Part shown: positions 25,750 through 34,624 of the stretch, one piece after another | Layout of the letters: each line of letters starts with the position of its first letter | Position numbering within the stretch: the stretch's first letter is position 1 | Assembly: GCF_900112365.1 (NCBI RefSeq) | Contig: NZ_FOLQ01000008.1 | Span: 186,001 to 250,000, forward strand | DNA length: 64,000 nucleotides | Direction: 5' to 3' | From: Spirosoma endophyticum | Lineage (GTDB): Bacteria > Bacteroidota > Bacteroidia > Cytophagales > Spirosomataceae | Notes under the pieces: model-generated | The model's input: the letters and a program-made list of their open reading frames with translations, nothing else | The model's database searches: none | Told to the model about the DNA's origin: nothing | Translations under genes and position numbers: made by a program

Positions 25750-26684
25750 GCCGAAGAAGTTGCCTTGCGAAATCAGTACCGGAAGTAGGTGCTCAAAGGA
25801 TTGTCGAACGCGCTCGACTCGACGGCAAAAGACTACATGCATTTCGATATTGGCGGTCAGCAACTGGTGGATGCTTCCTATGTCGTCTACGCGTTTGTTC
25901 GGGCGCCCTGGTTGTGGAAAACCTGAACAAAGCCGATCAGGAACGCATGGTTCACGCGCTGAAAACCACGCGCCGGTTCAAACCGGTTTTTTCGAACTGG
26001 CTGCTGTTTTCGGCGATGATCGAAGCTTTTTTCTGCAAATATGGCTACGAGTGTGACCCAATGCGCGTCGATTACGCCTTTCAGCAACTGGAGCAATGGT
26101 ACGTGGGAGATGGCATGTATTCGGACGGTGTTTCGTATGCCTACGATTACTACAACAGCTACGTCATGCATCCGTATCTGGCCGCGATCACCGAACACGT
26201 GGGCAAAAAGACCAACGCTTACAGCGGCATGATTGCCAAAATTAAAAAGCGGAATGAGCGATACGCCATCATTCAGGAACGGCTCATCAATACCGATGGC
26301 ACCTATCCGGCAACCGGCCGTTCGATTATGTACCGGGGCGCTGTCTTTCAACACCTGGCCGATATGGCCTGGCGGAAAGCCCTGCCCGAGCAGTTGAAGC
26401 CCGCCCAGGTACGTAGTGCGTTGACAGCGGTCATTAAAAAAACGCTCGAAAGTTCTTCTACCTATCAGAATGGCTGGCTCACGATTGGCTTGTATGGTTC
26501 GCAGCCCGATCTGGCCGATTTTTATAACAACCAGGGAAGCCTGTACATTGCCACGAACATCTTTTTACCGCTCGGTTTGCCCGCATCGGACCCCTTCTGG
26601 GCGGATGCGCCGGAAAAATGGAGCGCTCAAGAAATATGGAGTGGCGAAGATTTTCCGCACGACCATACTGTGGATTTACGATAA
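25750..26684 (+). pseudogene. DUF2264 protein, 5'-truncated with stop and frameshift
   Basis: A DUF2264 enzyme (I recall the family being assigned to GH154 beta-glucuronidases). Family sequence begins at 25750 (VLKGLSNALDSTAKDYMHFD), contains an in-frame TAG at 25786-25788, and shifts frame at about 25902-25917. It then runs open to 26684 with NWLLFSAMIEAFF, YSDGVSYAYDYYNSYVMHP and YPATGRSIMYR intact. The N-terminal ~150 residues are missing. A separate ATG-started product of the 3' part is possible but would lack part of the fold. It ends 13 nt before the rhamnosidase, so it was probably its operon partner. Confidence 0.82.
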
Positions 26685-26697
26685 CCGGAAAGGGTTC

Positions 26698-28971
26698 ATG
26701 CGACATTTTTTCTTTTGGGTACTGCTGGTCACGAGTCTCAATGCATCGGCTCAGTTGCAGCCGCCCACGTCATTACGTACGGATTTATTGCTCCATACCG
26801 ACAAGGTTTGGAGTAATGGTTTTTTAACGAATTACACCCTCGACACCACTGACTCCGCCAAGTTTGTCGGGCAGTTGGCCCTGATTCGCAGCACTCACCC
26901 TTCGTTTAGCTGGGTGCTCTCCGATAAACGTAGCAATAGCCGTCAGACGGCGTTTCGGTTGATTGTGAGTTCTTCCCGAAGAAACAGTCAAACTAACGCA
27001 GGCGATATATGGGATTCAGGGAAACTCATTAACAGCCGAAGCGTGGGTATTTTGATACCCCCCGGCCTGAATACCAATCGTATCTATTACTGGAAGGTGA
27101 AAATCTGGGACGAACAGAATGGCGAGAGTGAGTTTTCGCAACCGAAAGCTTTCCGCACGGCGGCCAAATTGGCGGATTATGAAACGCCTTATTATCCCGT
27201 CGTAAAAACGGAAGAAGCCCCCCTATCGAAACGAACATTGGGGCCGCAGCGAGTGCTTTATGATTTCGGAAAAGATGCCTTTGGGCAGGTTTACGCAACG
27301 GTGACCAGCCCCACCGAATCCGATACGCTCATCCTGCACGTGGGCGAAGCCATTACCCCCGACGGCCATGTGAATACCAAACCAACGGGCGTACTCCGGT
27401 ACCGGCGCATACCGGTTCTGTTGCAACGCGGGACACATCGCTACGCGATTCAATTCAAACCAGACAAACGAAATACGGGTCCCAAGGCCATTCTGATGCC
27501 CGATTACATTGGCGAAGTCCTGCCGTTTCGCTACGTTGAACTGGAAGTGCTTACGGGTAATGTTCGGGTGGAACAGCTTTTGCGTCAAATTGTTACGTAT
27601 CCGTTCGATGAAACGGCAACAACTTTTACCAGTTCGGATACAACCCTGAACCGGATTTGGGACCTCTGCAAGCACACCATCAAAGCGACGACATTCAGCG
27701 GTTACTACGTCGATGGTGATCGCGAACGGATTCCCTATGAGGCTGATGCGCTGATTAACCAGCTTTCGCACTATGCCACTGACGCGGAATATAACATCGC
27801 CAAACGGTCGTTGAACTACCTGGTTTTTCACGCGACCTGGCCCACCGAATGGTCTTTACAAAACGTCCTGATTGCCTGGTACGACTACCTGAATTCGGGT
27901 GATTCGCGTACTATCGAAGCCCTTTATCCCGAGCTGAAGGCTAAACTTTTGCTGCCCCTTGCCCGCCCGGATGGCCTGATCAGTACGAAAACGGGGCTTC
28001 AAACGGCAGAATTTAAAAAGTCGATTCATTACGATACGTTCGATGGGCGGCCTACCATTCAGGATATTGTCGACTGGCCGCAGCAGGGCGTTCTGGGGCT
28101 GGGTAAAAAAGAAGCGGGTGAAACCGATGGATTTGTTTTTCGGGACTACAACGCGGTCGTCAACGCGTTTCACTATCAGGGGCTGGTTTTTATGGGGCAA
28201 ATGGCCGCTCGACTGGGGAAAACGGAGGATGCCGCTTTTTATTCAAATCGGGCGAATCAGGTTAAAAATGCGTTTCAGGCTGCATTCATTGATGCCAGAG
28301 CCGGTCTGGTGCGGGATGGCGAAGGCACCGATCATGCGTCGCTTCATGCCAACATGATGGCGCTGGCGTTTGGCCTTGTGCCTGAAAAATATCAGCCGAA
28401 CGTATTGGCGCACATGCGGTCGCGGGGGATGGCGTGCAGTGTGTATGGTTCGCAGTTTTTGCTGGATGCGCTTTACAATGCCAACGAAAGTGCTTACGGG
28501 CTTGCCTTGCTCACTTCCACCGACGAACGTAGCTGGTACAACATGATTCGCACCGGCTCGACCATGACCACCGAAGCCTGGGATACGCGCTACAAACCCA
28601 ATCAGGACTGGAATCATGCCTGGGGTGCAGCTCCGGCCAACATCATCGTGCGGAAACTGATGGGCGTCGAAGCATTAACGCCCGCTTTTGAAACGGTGCA
28701 GATCAAGCCCCAGCCCGATACGTTGCGGCAGGCATCTCTGAAACTCGCTACGTTACGGGGAACAATCCTGGTATCGTTCGACAACACCCCCGACCGATAC
28801 CAGCTACGGACTACGTTGCCCGCGAATTCCAGCGGAGTGGTCTACCTCCCCCGTCGGCAGGGAAAAAACCAGGTATGGCAAAATGGCAACGTAGTGAAAG
28901 CCATTGCGGAAGGTAATTTCTGGAAAATTACCGCTGTAGGCGCAGGCACTCACGAATGGGAAGTCCGTTGA
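26698..28971 (+). CDS. Secreted GH78 alpha-L-rhamnosidase-like enzyme
   Basis: A 757-residue protein started at ATG 26698 (MRHFFFWVLLVTSLNASAQ, signal peptide), since the long upstream in-frame extension reads antisense-like through DUF2264. Beta domains occupy about residues 25-310. The (alpha/alpha)6 catalytic domain begins near 320 with the acid motif VDGDRERIPYEAD at about 338-350. It has W-DTRYKPNQDWNHAWGAAP near 640 and a C-terminal beta domain. It should remove alpha-rhamnose from a glycan imported by the SusCD pair downstream. It is intact although both genes upstream are broken. Confidence 0.88.
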   Translation: MRHFFFWVLLVTSLNASAQLQPPTSLRTDLLLHTDKVWSNGFLTNYTLDTTDSAKFVGQLALIRSTHPSFSWVLSDKRSNSRQTAFRLIVSSSRRNSQTNAGDIWDSGKLINSRSVGILIPPGLNTNRIYYWKVKIWDEQNGESEFSQPKAFRTAAKLADYETPYYPVVKTEEAPLSKRTLGPQRVLYDFGKDAFGQVYATVTSPTESDTLILHVGEAITPDGHVNTKPTGVLRYRRIPVLLQRGTHRYAIQFKPDKRNTGPKAILMPDYIGEVLPFRYVELEVLTGNVRVEQLLRQIVTYPFDETATTFTSSDTTLNRIWDLCKHTIKATTFSGYYVDGDRERIPYEADALINQLSHYATDAEYNIAKRSLNYLVFHATWPTEWSLQNVLIAWYDYLNSGDSRTIEALYPELKAKLLLPLARPDGLISTKTGLQTAEFKKSIHYDTFDGRPTIQDIVDWPQQGVLGLGKKEAGETDGFVFRDYNAVVNAFHYQGLVFMGQMAARLGKTEDAAFYSNRANQVKNAFQAAFIDARAGLVRDGEGTDHASLHANMMALAFGLVPEKYQPNVLAHMRSRGMACSVYGSQFLLDALYNANESAYGLALLTSTDERSWYNMIRTGSTMTTEAWDTRYKPNQDWNHAWGAAPANIIVRKLMGVEALTPAFETVQIKPQPDTLRQASLKLATLRGTILVSFDNTPDRYQLRTTLPANSSGVVYLPRRQGKNQVWQNGNVVKAIAEGNFWKITAVGAGTHEWEVR

Positions 28972-29314
28972 TGGGAAGCGATAGTTAACCAGTAACTTCA
29001 GCTTGCTTAAGTCAATCAAAGGCTAATCCGCTAACGCTGTATTACCTGGTTGTTCGAATAGGCTTTATTATAGTATATAGAGTGGCTATAGAAAAGTAGA
29101 AAATTGGTATTTTAGGTAGAATATTATTAATTATTAGTACACGGAAAGCGATCTTATGTAAAATGTTAAAAATTGGTTAATCAAATAGTAATAGTAATAA
29201 ACCTGGACTGATAGAATGTCGGTAATATTGTAAGCCTCCTTATGGTATAGAAAAGTCATAAGTAATTCTGTTCATAAGAGGGGCGTGTTAATACTCATAC
29301 TTAACTAGCTTACT
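28972..29314. other. AT-rich leader of susC
   Basis: A 343-nt spacer, AT-rich, between the rhamnosidase and susC. TAATATTG at 29222-29229 is one mismatch from the -7 consensus. No gene, terminator or clear regulator site was found. It probably contains the susCD promoter formerly controlled by the HTCS regulator. Confidence 0.4.
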
Positions 29315-32300
29315 ATGTACTATTTGCTACCAGATTCTGCCCGAAAAGGGTATGGACGATGGTTGCTGATGAGCCTGTTTATTCTAACAGCTCAGCTCAG
29401 CCATGCTCAAACAACGATCACCGGTACGGTGACAGATGGTGCCAACGGCGATGTGCTGGCCGGTACAACGGTGCAGGTCAAAGGAACCAACGTAGGTGCC
29501 ACCAGCGATGCGCAGGGTAAATACCAGATCAGCTTACCCGCAACGGGAAAAATACTTGTCTTCTCGTTTATCGGTTACCAGCCGCTTGAAATTGCCGTAG
29601 GGAATCGGAACGTAGTAAACGCGCAATTAACCGCTACCGACAATGCGTTGAGTGAGGTTGTCGTGGTGGGTTACGGGGTGCAGAACCGACGCGACATTAC
29701 AACGGCCATCGGCTCGGTCAAAGCAAAAGATTTGGCAAACCAGCCTGTGGCCAGCTTCGATCAGGCACTGGCCGCAAAAATTGCCGGGGTGCAGGTGTCG
29801 CAAACGTCGGGCGCGCCGGGTGCCGCTTTATCCATCCGAGTACGGGGAACCGGTTCGATCAGCGCGGGTAATGATCCGTTGTATGTTATCGACGGTATTC
29901 CGCTTTCCCGGGATACCAAATACGCGACGGGTAGCACGAATACGCAGTTTCCCGACAACCCGATCAACGTAATGAGTACGATCAATACCGATGACATCGA
30001 AAGCATTGAGGTGTTGAAAGATGCCTCAGCGTCGGCGATTTACGGTTCACGGGGCTCCAACGGCGTCGTACTGTTGACAACCAAACGCGGTAAAGAAGGC
30101 AAAACCCTCGTTAGTTATGATTCGTATGTGGGTGTGCAGCAGGTAACGAAAAAGATTGACCTGCTCGATGCCTATCAGTATTCACAACTGAGTTACGAAG
30201 CCAAAAACAACGCCTATATCGACCGAAATCCGACGGGAAAACCAACCGATTCGAACACGATCCGGAATGCAGGCGTGGGCGCACCAAGTACGCTCATCCA
30301 GCCCGAAATCGTGCCCTATCTTTCCGGCACGCCCGGCCTGACCAATACCGACTGGCAGGATGCTATTTTTCGCTCGGCGACTATCCAGAATCATACCTTG
30401 TCTATTTCGGGCGGTAAGGACAACGTTAAATACTACGTATCCGGTAACTACCTCAATCAGCGGGGTGTCGTGATCAGTTCCGGTTTTAAGCGCTACGGTG
30501 CTCGAGCCAACGTAGAGGTTAAAGTCGGCAAATTAACGGCGGGTATCAACCTCAATCCAACGTATTCGTACCATGACCTGGTAAAGGCCGAAGGGCCCTA
30601 TCTGGGCGAGGGCGTGGTGGGCCTGGCGTTGCAGTCGGCCCCTATTTTCCCGGTCTACAATGCCGACGGTACGTATAATTTCGGTAATAATGGCTGGGGA
30701 TATGGGGCTACGTCGATCCTGAATCCGGTAGCCATTGCCAATCAGGTCAGTGATAAAATGAGCCAGCTTCGCGTACTCGGAAACGTTTATGCGCAGTACA
30801 ACATCACGAAAGATTTATCTTACCGACTAAGCCTAGGCACTGATATCAATACGTTTCAACGGGATTATTACCGGCCATCGACGCTCGAAATTCGCGATCG
30901 TAAGGGCGCTTCAACACCAACGGGCTTTTCCAGAGCACAGAACTTCGTAGACTGGCTGGTTGAAAACACCCTGAACTACAACCATTCGTTCGGGCTGCAT
31001 ACCGTTTCGGCGCTGGCGGGTTTCTCTTCGCAGAAAGATCGCCGGGTGGCGAACGAACTTACGGCCACCAACTTTCCGAACGATCTGGTGTACACGCTCA
31101 ATGCCGGTCAGGTTTCGTCGGGTAGTTCCGACGTTCAGGAGTGGTCGTTGCTGTCCTATCTGGGTCGGGTTCAGTACGATTACAACGGAAAATATCTGCT
31201 GTCGGCAGCCGTACGGGCCGATGGGTCATCGCGCTTCGGACGTAATAACCGCTATGGGTATTTCCCCTCGGTGTCGGGTGGCTGGAATATATCGCAGGAA
31301 TCGTTTCTAAAACCCGTTACGTGGCTGAGTGATCTGAAACTGCGGGCCAGTTATGGCTTAACGGGTAATTTCCAGATTCCAAACTATGGTTCGGTGAGTC
31401 TGCTTAATTACCAGAACTACATTCTTGGTAACGAAACTATTGTGAGCGGGCTGGCACCGGGCAACTCGGCCAATGACAAACTGAGGTGGGAAAAAACGGC
31501 CATGTTCGATATTGGTTTCGATGTAAGTTTCTTTCGCAACCACCTGAATTTGACGGTCGATTATTACAATGCCAATACGTCTGACCTGCTGCTGAACGTA
31601 CCCGTGCCGCGGGCGTCGGGCTTCAGCACCGAATTGCAGAACATCGGTAAAGTGAACAACCAGGGGATTGAGTTTACTGTAGGGACGCATCAAACGTTTG
31701 GCCGGTTCCGGTGGGATGCCAGTGCGAACATCGCTGCTAACCGCAACAAAGTAATCGCACTCGGGCCTTCCGGTGATCCAATTATTGTTGCGGGTGGTGT
31801 TGCCGGAGCGCAATTCATCACGCAGCTTGGTCACCCGATCGGCGAATATTACACGATGATCAATGACGGCGTCTTTAAAAATCAGGCCGAAATTGATGCG
31901 TATCCGCATACGGCGACCACCCGGCCCGGTGATTTTAAATTTCGCGACGTTGCTGGTGGGCCAGATGGAAAACCAGATGGGAAAATTGATTTCAACAGCG
32001 ACCGGACCATTACGGGTAGCTACTTCCCGAAATACACGTTTGGGTTTACCAACAACTTCGCCTATCGGGGCTTCGACCTGAGCTTTGCCATTCAGGGCGT
32101 TCAGGGGCATAAAATCCTGAATCTGCTACGTCGATACGTGTATAATATGGAGGGGAACGGCAACCTGTTCAAAGGCGCACTGGATCGCTGGCAATCACCC
32201 GAAAATCCGGGCAATGGCCTGGTTAACCGGGCCAACCGCCTGGCTTCGGGCTCGAACGGCGAAATCTCGACCTGGCATATCGAAAGCGGCTCCTACGTCC

Positions 32301-32533
32301 GTATTCGTACCATTACGCTGGGCTATACCCTGCCAACGGCCTTGTTGCAGAAGCTGCGTTTGAGTCGGGCGCGTATCTACGTGACCACCCAAAATCCGTT
32401 TACGTTTACCAAATACCTGGGCTACAACCCCGAGGTAAACAGTCGCCCCGACAGTGCGCTGTCGTCGGGTGAGGATTATGGTACGTATCCGCTGCCCCGT
32501 ACTACGTCGGTTGGTCTAAACTTATCCTTCTAA
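29315..32533 (+). CDS. SusC/RagA-type TonB-dependent transporter
   Basis: A 1072-residue outer-membrane transporter that, with SusD, imports oligosaccharides using TonB energy. A signal peptide is followed by a carboxypeptidase-regulatory-like domain (TITGTVTDGANGDVLAGTTVQVKG), a TonB-interacting stretch and plug (SEVVVVGYGVQNRRD, VRIRGTGS-like SIRVRGTGSISAGNDPLYVIDG, LKDASASAIYGSRGSNGVV). A 22-strand barrel ends in a C-terminal Phe. All family hallmarks are present. The start at 29315 gives a long n-region (MYYLLPDSARKGYGRWLLM); ATG 29369 is an alternative. The linked GH78 suggests a rhamnose-containing glycan. Confidence 0.95.
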   Translation: MYYLLPDSARKGYGRWLLMSLFILTAQLSHAQTTITGTVTDGANGDVLAGTTVQVKGTNVGATSDAQGKYQISLPATGKILVFSFIGYQPLEIAVGNRNVVNAQLTATDNALSEVVVVGYGVQNRRDITTAIGSVKAKDLANQPVASFDQALAAKIAGVQVSQTSGAPGAALSIRVRGTGSISAGNDPLYVIDGIPLSRDTKYATGSTNTQFPDNPINVMSTINTDDIESIEVLKDASASAIYGSRGSNGVVLLTTKRGKEGKTLVSYDSYVGVQQVTKKIDLLDAYQYSQLSYEAKNNAYIDRNPTGKPTDSNTIRNAGVGAPSTLIQPEIVPYLSGTPGLTNTDWQDAIFRSATIQNHTLSISGGKDNVKYYVSGNYLNQRGVVISSGFKRYGARANVEVKVGKLTAGINLNPTYSYHDLVKAEGPYLGEGVVGLALQSAPIFPVYNADGTYNFGNNGWGYGATSILNPVAIANQVSDKMSQLRVLGNVYAQYNITKDLSYRLSLGTDINTFQRDYYRPSTLEIRDRKGASTPTGFSRAQNFVDWLVENTLNYNHSFGLHTVSALAGFSSQKDRRVANELTATNFPNDLVYTLNAGQVSSGSSDVQEWSLLSYLGRVQYDYNGKYLLSAAVRADGSSRFGRNNRYGYFPSVSGGWNISQESFLKPVTWLSDLKLRASYGLTGNFQIPNYGSVSLLNYQNYILGNETIVSGLAPGNSANDKLRWEKTAMFDIGFDVSFFRNHLNLTVDYYNANTSDLLLNVPVPRASGFSTELQNIGKVNNQGIEFTVGTHQTFGRFRWDASANIAANRNKVIALGPSGDPIIVAGGVAGAQFITQLGHPIGEYYTMINDGVFKNQAEIDAYPHTATTRPGDFKFRDVAGGPDGKPDGKIDFNSDRTITGSYFPKYTFGFTNNFAYRGFDLSFAIQGVQGHKILNLLRRYVYNMEGNGNLFKGALDRWQSPENPGNGLVNRANRLASGSNGEISTWHIESGSYVRIRTITLGYTLPTALLQKLRLSRARIYVTTQNPFTFTKYLGYNPEVNSRPDSALSSGEDYGTYPLPRTTSVGLNLSF

Positions 32534-32539
32534 ACAGCC

Positions 32540-33922
32540 ATGAAAAAAATAACGATACTTTTTGCAGTCATCCTGGGCCTGACCGCCTGCCAGAAAGATT
32601 TTCTGGAACTGAAACCCCTGTCGCAGCCGAACGTCGATAACTTTTATAAAACCGCCAATGACTTTGGTAACGCGGTTAACGGAGCGTACGACGCCTTGCA
32701 AAGTTCAACTCAGTATGGTGGCGATTATAACACGATTATTGAGACCCGAAGTGACAATGTGCTGGACAATGATCCATCGTCGGGTTCGGGCTTGCGCTAT
32801 AATATCGACCGCTTTATTGAGCCAACGACGAACAGCGTCCTGCGCGATACGTGGGGTAGTTTGTACACCGGTATCAATCGCTGTAATCTGATTCTGGACA
32901 AGATTGACGCCGTCGCCATGGACGCTACGTTGAAAGCGCGCTATAAAGGAGAAGCTCAGTTTATTCGGGCGCTTTCGTACTTCAATCTGGTTCGTTTGTG
33001 GGGCAAAGTGCCACTCGTGTTAACGGCTGGTACCACGACGGATGCCCGTTCGTATTCGCGCAACGAGATAACTGATATTTATGCCGCTATCGAAAAAGAC
33101 CTGACGGCGGCTGCGGCTGGTTTGCCCGTTAGCTACACCGGTAACGACGTTGGCCGGGCAACCTCCGGGTCCGCCAAAGGCTTGCTGGGTAAGGTCTACG
33201 TGACAGAAAAGAAATATGATCTGGCCGTGACTACGTTAAAGGATCTGGTAAATGGAACTACGTACCAGTTACTCCCTAACATTGCCGACGTATTTCTCGT
33301 GACCAATAAAAACAACGCAGAACTTTTATTTTCGGTGAAGTTCAAGAAAGGCGGTTTACTGGGGGAGGGACACGGTTCGTGGTTCGGTACCAGCATTGGC
33401 GATCCTATCGAGCCATCGTTGCGGGCCGCTTACCCAGCGGGTGACAAGCGGCTACCGTTAACGGTCATGATCCCGGTGCCTACCAGCATCAATTCTGTGC
33501 CGAGGAAGTACTACGACGAACTATCGGCAACGAGCGACGTAGGAAACGATTTCCCGGTGCTACGTTATGCCGACATATTGTTGCTGTATGCCGAAGCGTT
33601 GAACGGCGTTGGTTATCAGGCGGGTGGCGAGGCCTTTACTGTGCTGAATCGGGTGCGGACCCGGGCGGGTGTTGCCAATTATACGGCGGCTCAGCTTGCT
33701 ACGAAAGAAGCTTTCCAATCCGCGGTAATAAACGAACGTCGCCTGGAGTTGGCCTTGGAGAGTGACCGGTGGTTCGATCTGATACGTACTGGAACTGCGG
33801 TTGCCGCCATCAAAGTAACGGGTATTACGATGCCCGATTATCGCGTCGTTTACCCAATCCCACAGTCGGAAATTGACGTTTATAATAACAAGACCACGTT
33901 CCCGCAGAATGCCGGGTATTAA
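32540..33922 (+). CDS. SusD/RagB-type surface glycan-binding lipoprotein
   Basis: A 460-residue lipoprotein (lipobox LTAC, Cys at about residue 16) of the SusD family, forming the lid of the SusC barrel at the cell surface. N-terminal SusD-like motifs (FLELKPLSQPNVDNFYKT, GAYDALQ) precede tetratricopeptide-like helices (RALSYFNLVRLWGKVPLV). A C-terminal RagB/SusD domain ends the protein (RYADILLLYAEALN, INERRLELALESDRWFDLIRTG). It lies 6 nt after susC in an operon that ends at a strong terminator. It is shorter than many relatives but looks complete. Confidence 0.94.
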   Translation: MKKITILFAVILGLTACQKDFLELKPLSQPNVDNFYKTANDFGNAVNGAYDALQSSTQYGGDYNTIIETRSDNVLDNDPSSGSGLRYNIDRFIEPTTNSVLRDTWGSLYTGINRCNLILDKIDAVAMDATLKARYKGEAQFIRALSYFNLVRLWGKVPLVLTAGTTTDARSYSRNEITDIYAAIEKDLTAAAAGLPVSYTGNDVGRATSGSAKGLLGKVYVTEKKYDLAVTTLKDLVNGTTYQLLPNIADVFLVTNKNNAELLFSVKFKKGGLLGEGHGSWFGTSIGDPIEPSLRAAYPAGDKRLPLTVMIPVPTSINSVPRKYYDELSATSDVGNDFPVLRYADILLLYAEALNGVGYQAGGEAFTVLNRVRTRAGVANYTAAQLATKEAFQSAVINERRLELALESDRWFDLIRTGTAVAAIKVTGITMPDYRVVYPIPQSEIDVYNNKTTFPQNAGY

Positions 33923-33948
33923 TTCTACTACCGGGGTTTAATTTGAAT

Positions 33949-33978
33949 ACAAACGAGGCTTCAGGAAGCCTCGTTTGT
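33949..33978 (+). terminator. Terminator after susD
   Basis: ACAAACGAGGCTTC (33949-33962) pairs perfectly with 33965-33978, followed by TATTTTGG. It is 27 nt after the susD stop. Confidence 0.85.
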
Positions 33979-34093
33979 TATTTTGGCCTTGCCGATACTT
34001 GTAGAAACTAAGCTCGCCAAAAAAGCCAGGCCGCAGCCAATGCGAAATAATAGTATATTGGCTGGGCTTGAACGTACTCTTAAAACAACTCAA

Positions 34094-34501
34094 ATGAAAA
34101 TCATCATCCTAGCCACAGGACTTTTGTTTAGCTTCTTCTCGCTGACGTTTGCGCAGACGCCAGCGCCAGCATCGGTAGAGAATGAAAAGTTTGTTTTTCT
34201 TAACAATGGCGTCACAATTGGTATGATTGTCAAATCGGTGCTAAAGGCTGATAAGCAGCGGCTTAAACTGACCGATGCGCAACTGCCGAAGGCCAAAGAG
34301 GTGATTACCAACGCTACGGTCAAGTATAACGACGGCGTCAAGAAACTGAAAGCGTCGGGAATGAGTCAGCAGAAATTAAGGGTTCTCGCCATCGCCATCG
34401 AGACCGAGAAAGTACATAATTACAAACCTATCCTAACGCCGGAGCAGTATGCGATTCTGGTGGCGAATCACAAGAAAATGTATCCAGAAAGCAAGGTGTA
34501 A
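34094..34501 (+). CDS. Small secreted protein of unknown function
   Basis: I start at ATG 34094, which gives MKIIILATGLLFSFFSLTFAQ, a clean signal peptide; the upstream 37 in-frame codons look random. The mature ~115 residues are Lys-rich and predicted helical (LKLTDAQLPKAKEVITNATVKYNDGVKKLK), resembling small periplasmic helical proteins of the Spy/LTXXQ kind in outline, but I cannot claim family membership. It ends at a strong bidirectional terminator. Confidence 0.65.
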   Translation: MKIIILATGLLFSFFSLTFAQTPAPASVENEKFVFLNNGVTIGMIVKSVLKADKQRLKLTDAQLPKAKEVITNATVKYNDGVKKLKASGMSQQKLRVLAIAIETEKVHNYKPILTPEQYAILVANHKKMYPESKV

Positions 34502-34529
34502 CGAGTACTATCCGGTAGTTAGCCATTAA

Positions 34530-34586
34530 AACGGAAAATCTCTCACAAGTAGCTGGCCATCAGTTACCTGTGAGAGATTTTCCGTT
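34530..34586. terminator. Bidirectional hairpin terminator
   Basis: 18-nt arms (34530-34547 and 34569-34586, AACGGAAAATCTCTCACA and its reverse complement) are perfect. It separates convergent genes (34094-34501 plus, 34625-36502 minus). Confidence 0.85.
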
Positions 34587-34624
34587 ATAGGAAATTTAGC
34601 CTGAAGCGTTGACTACTACGTGTC

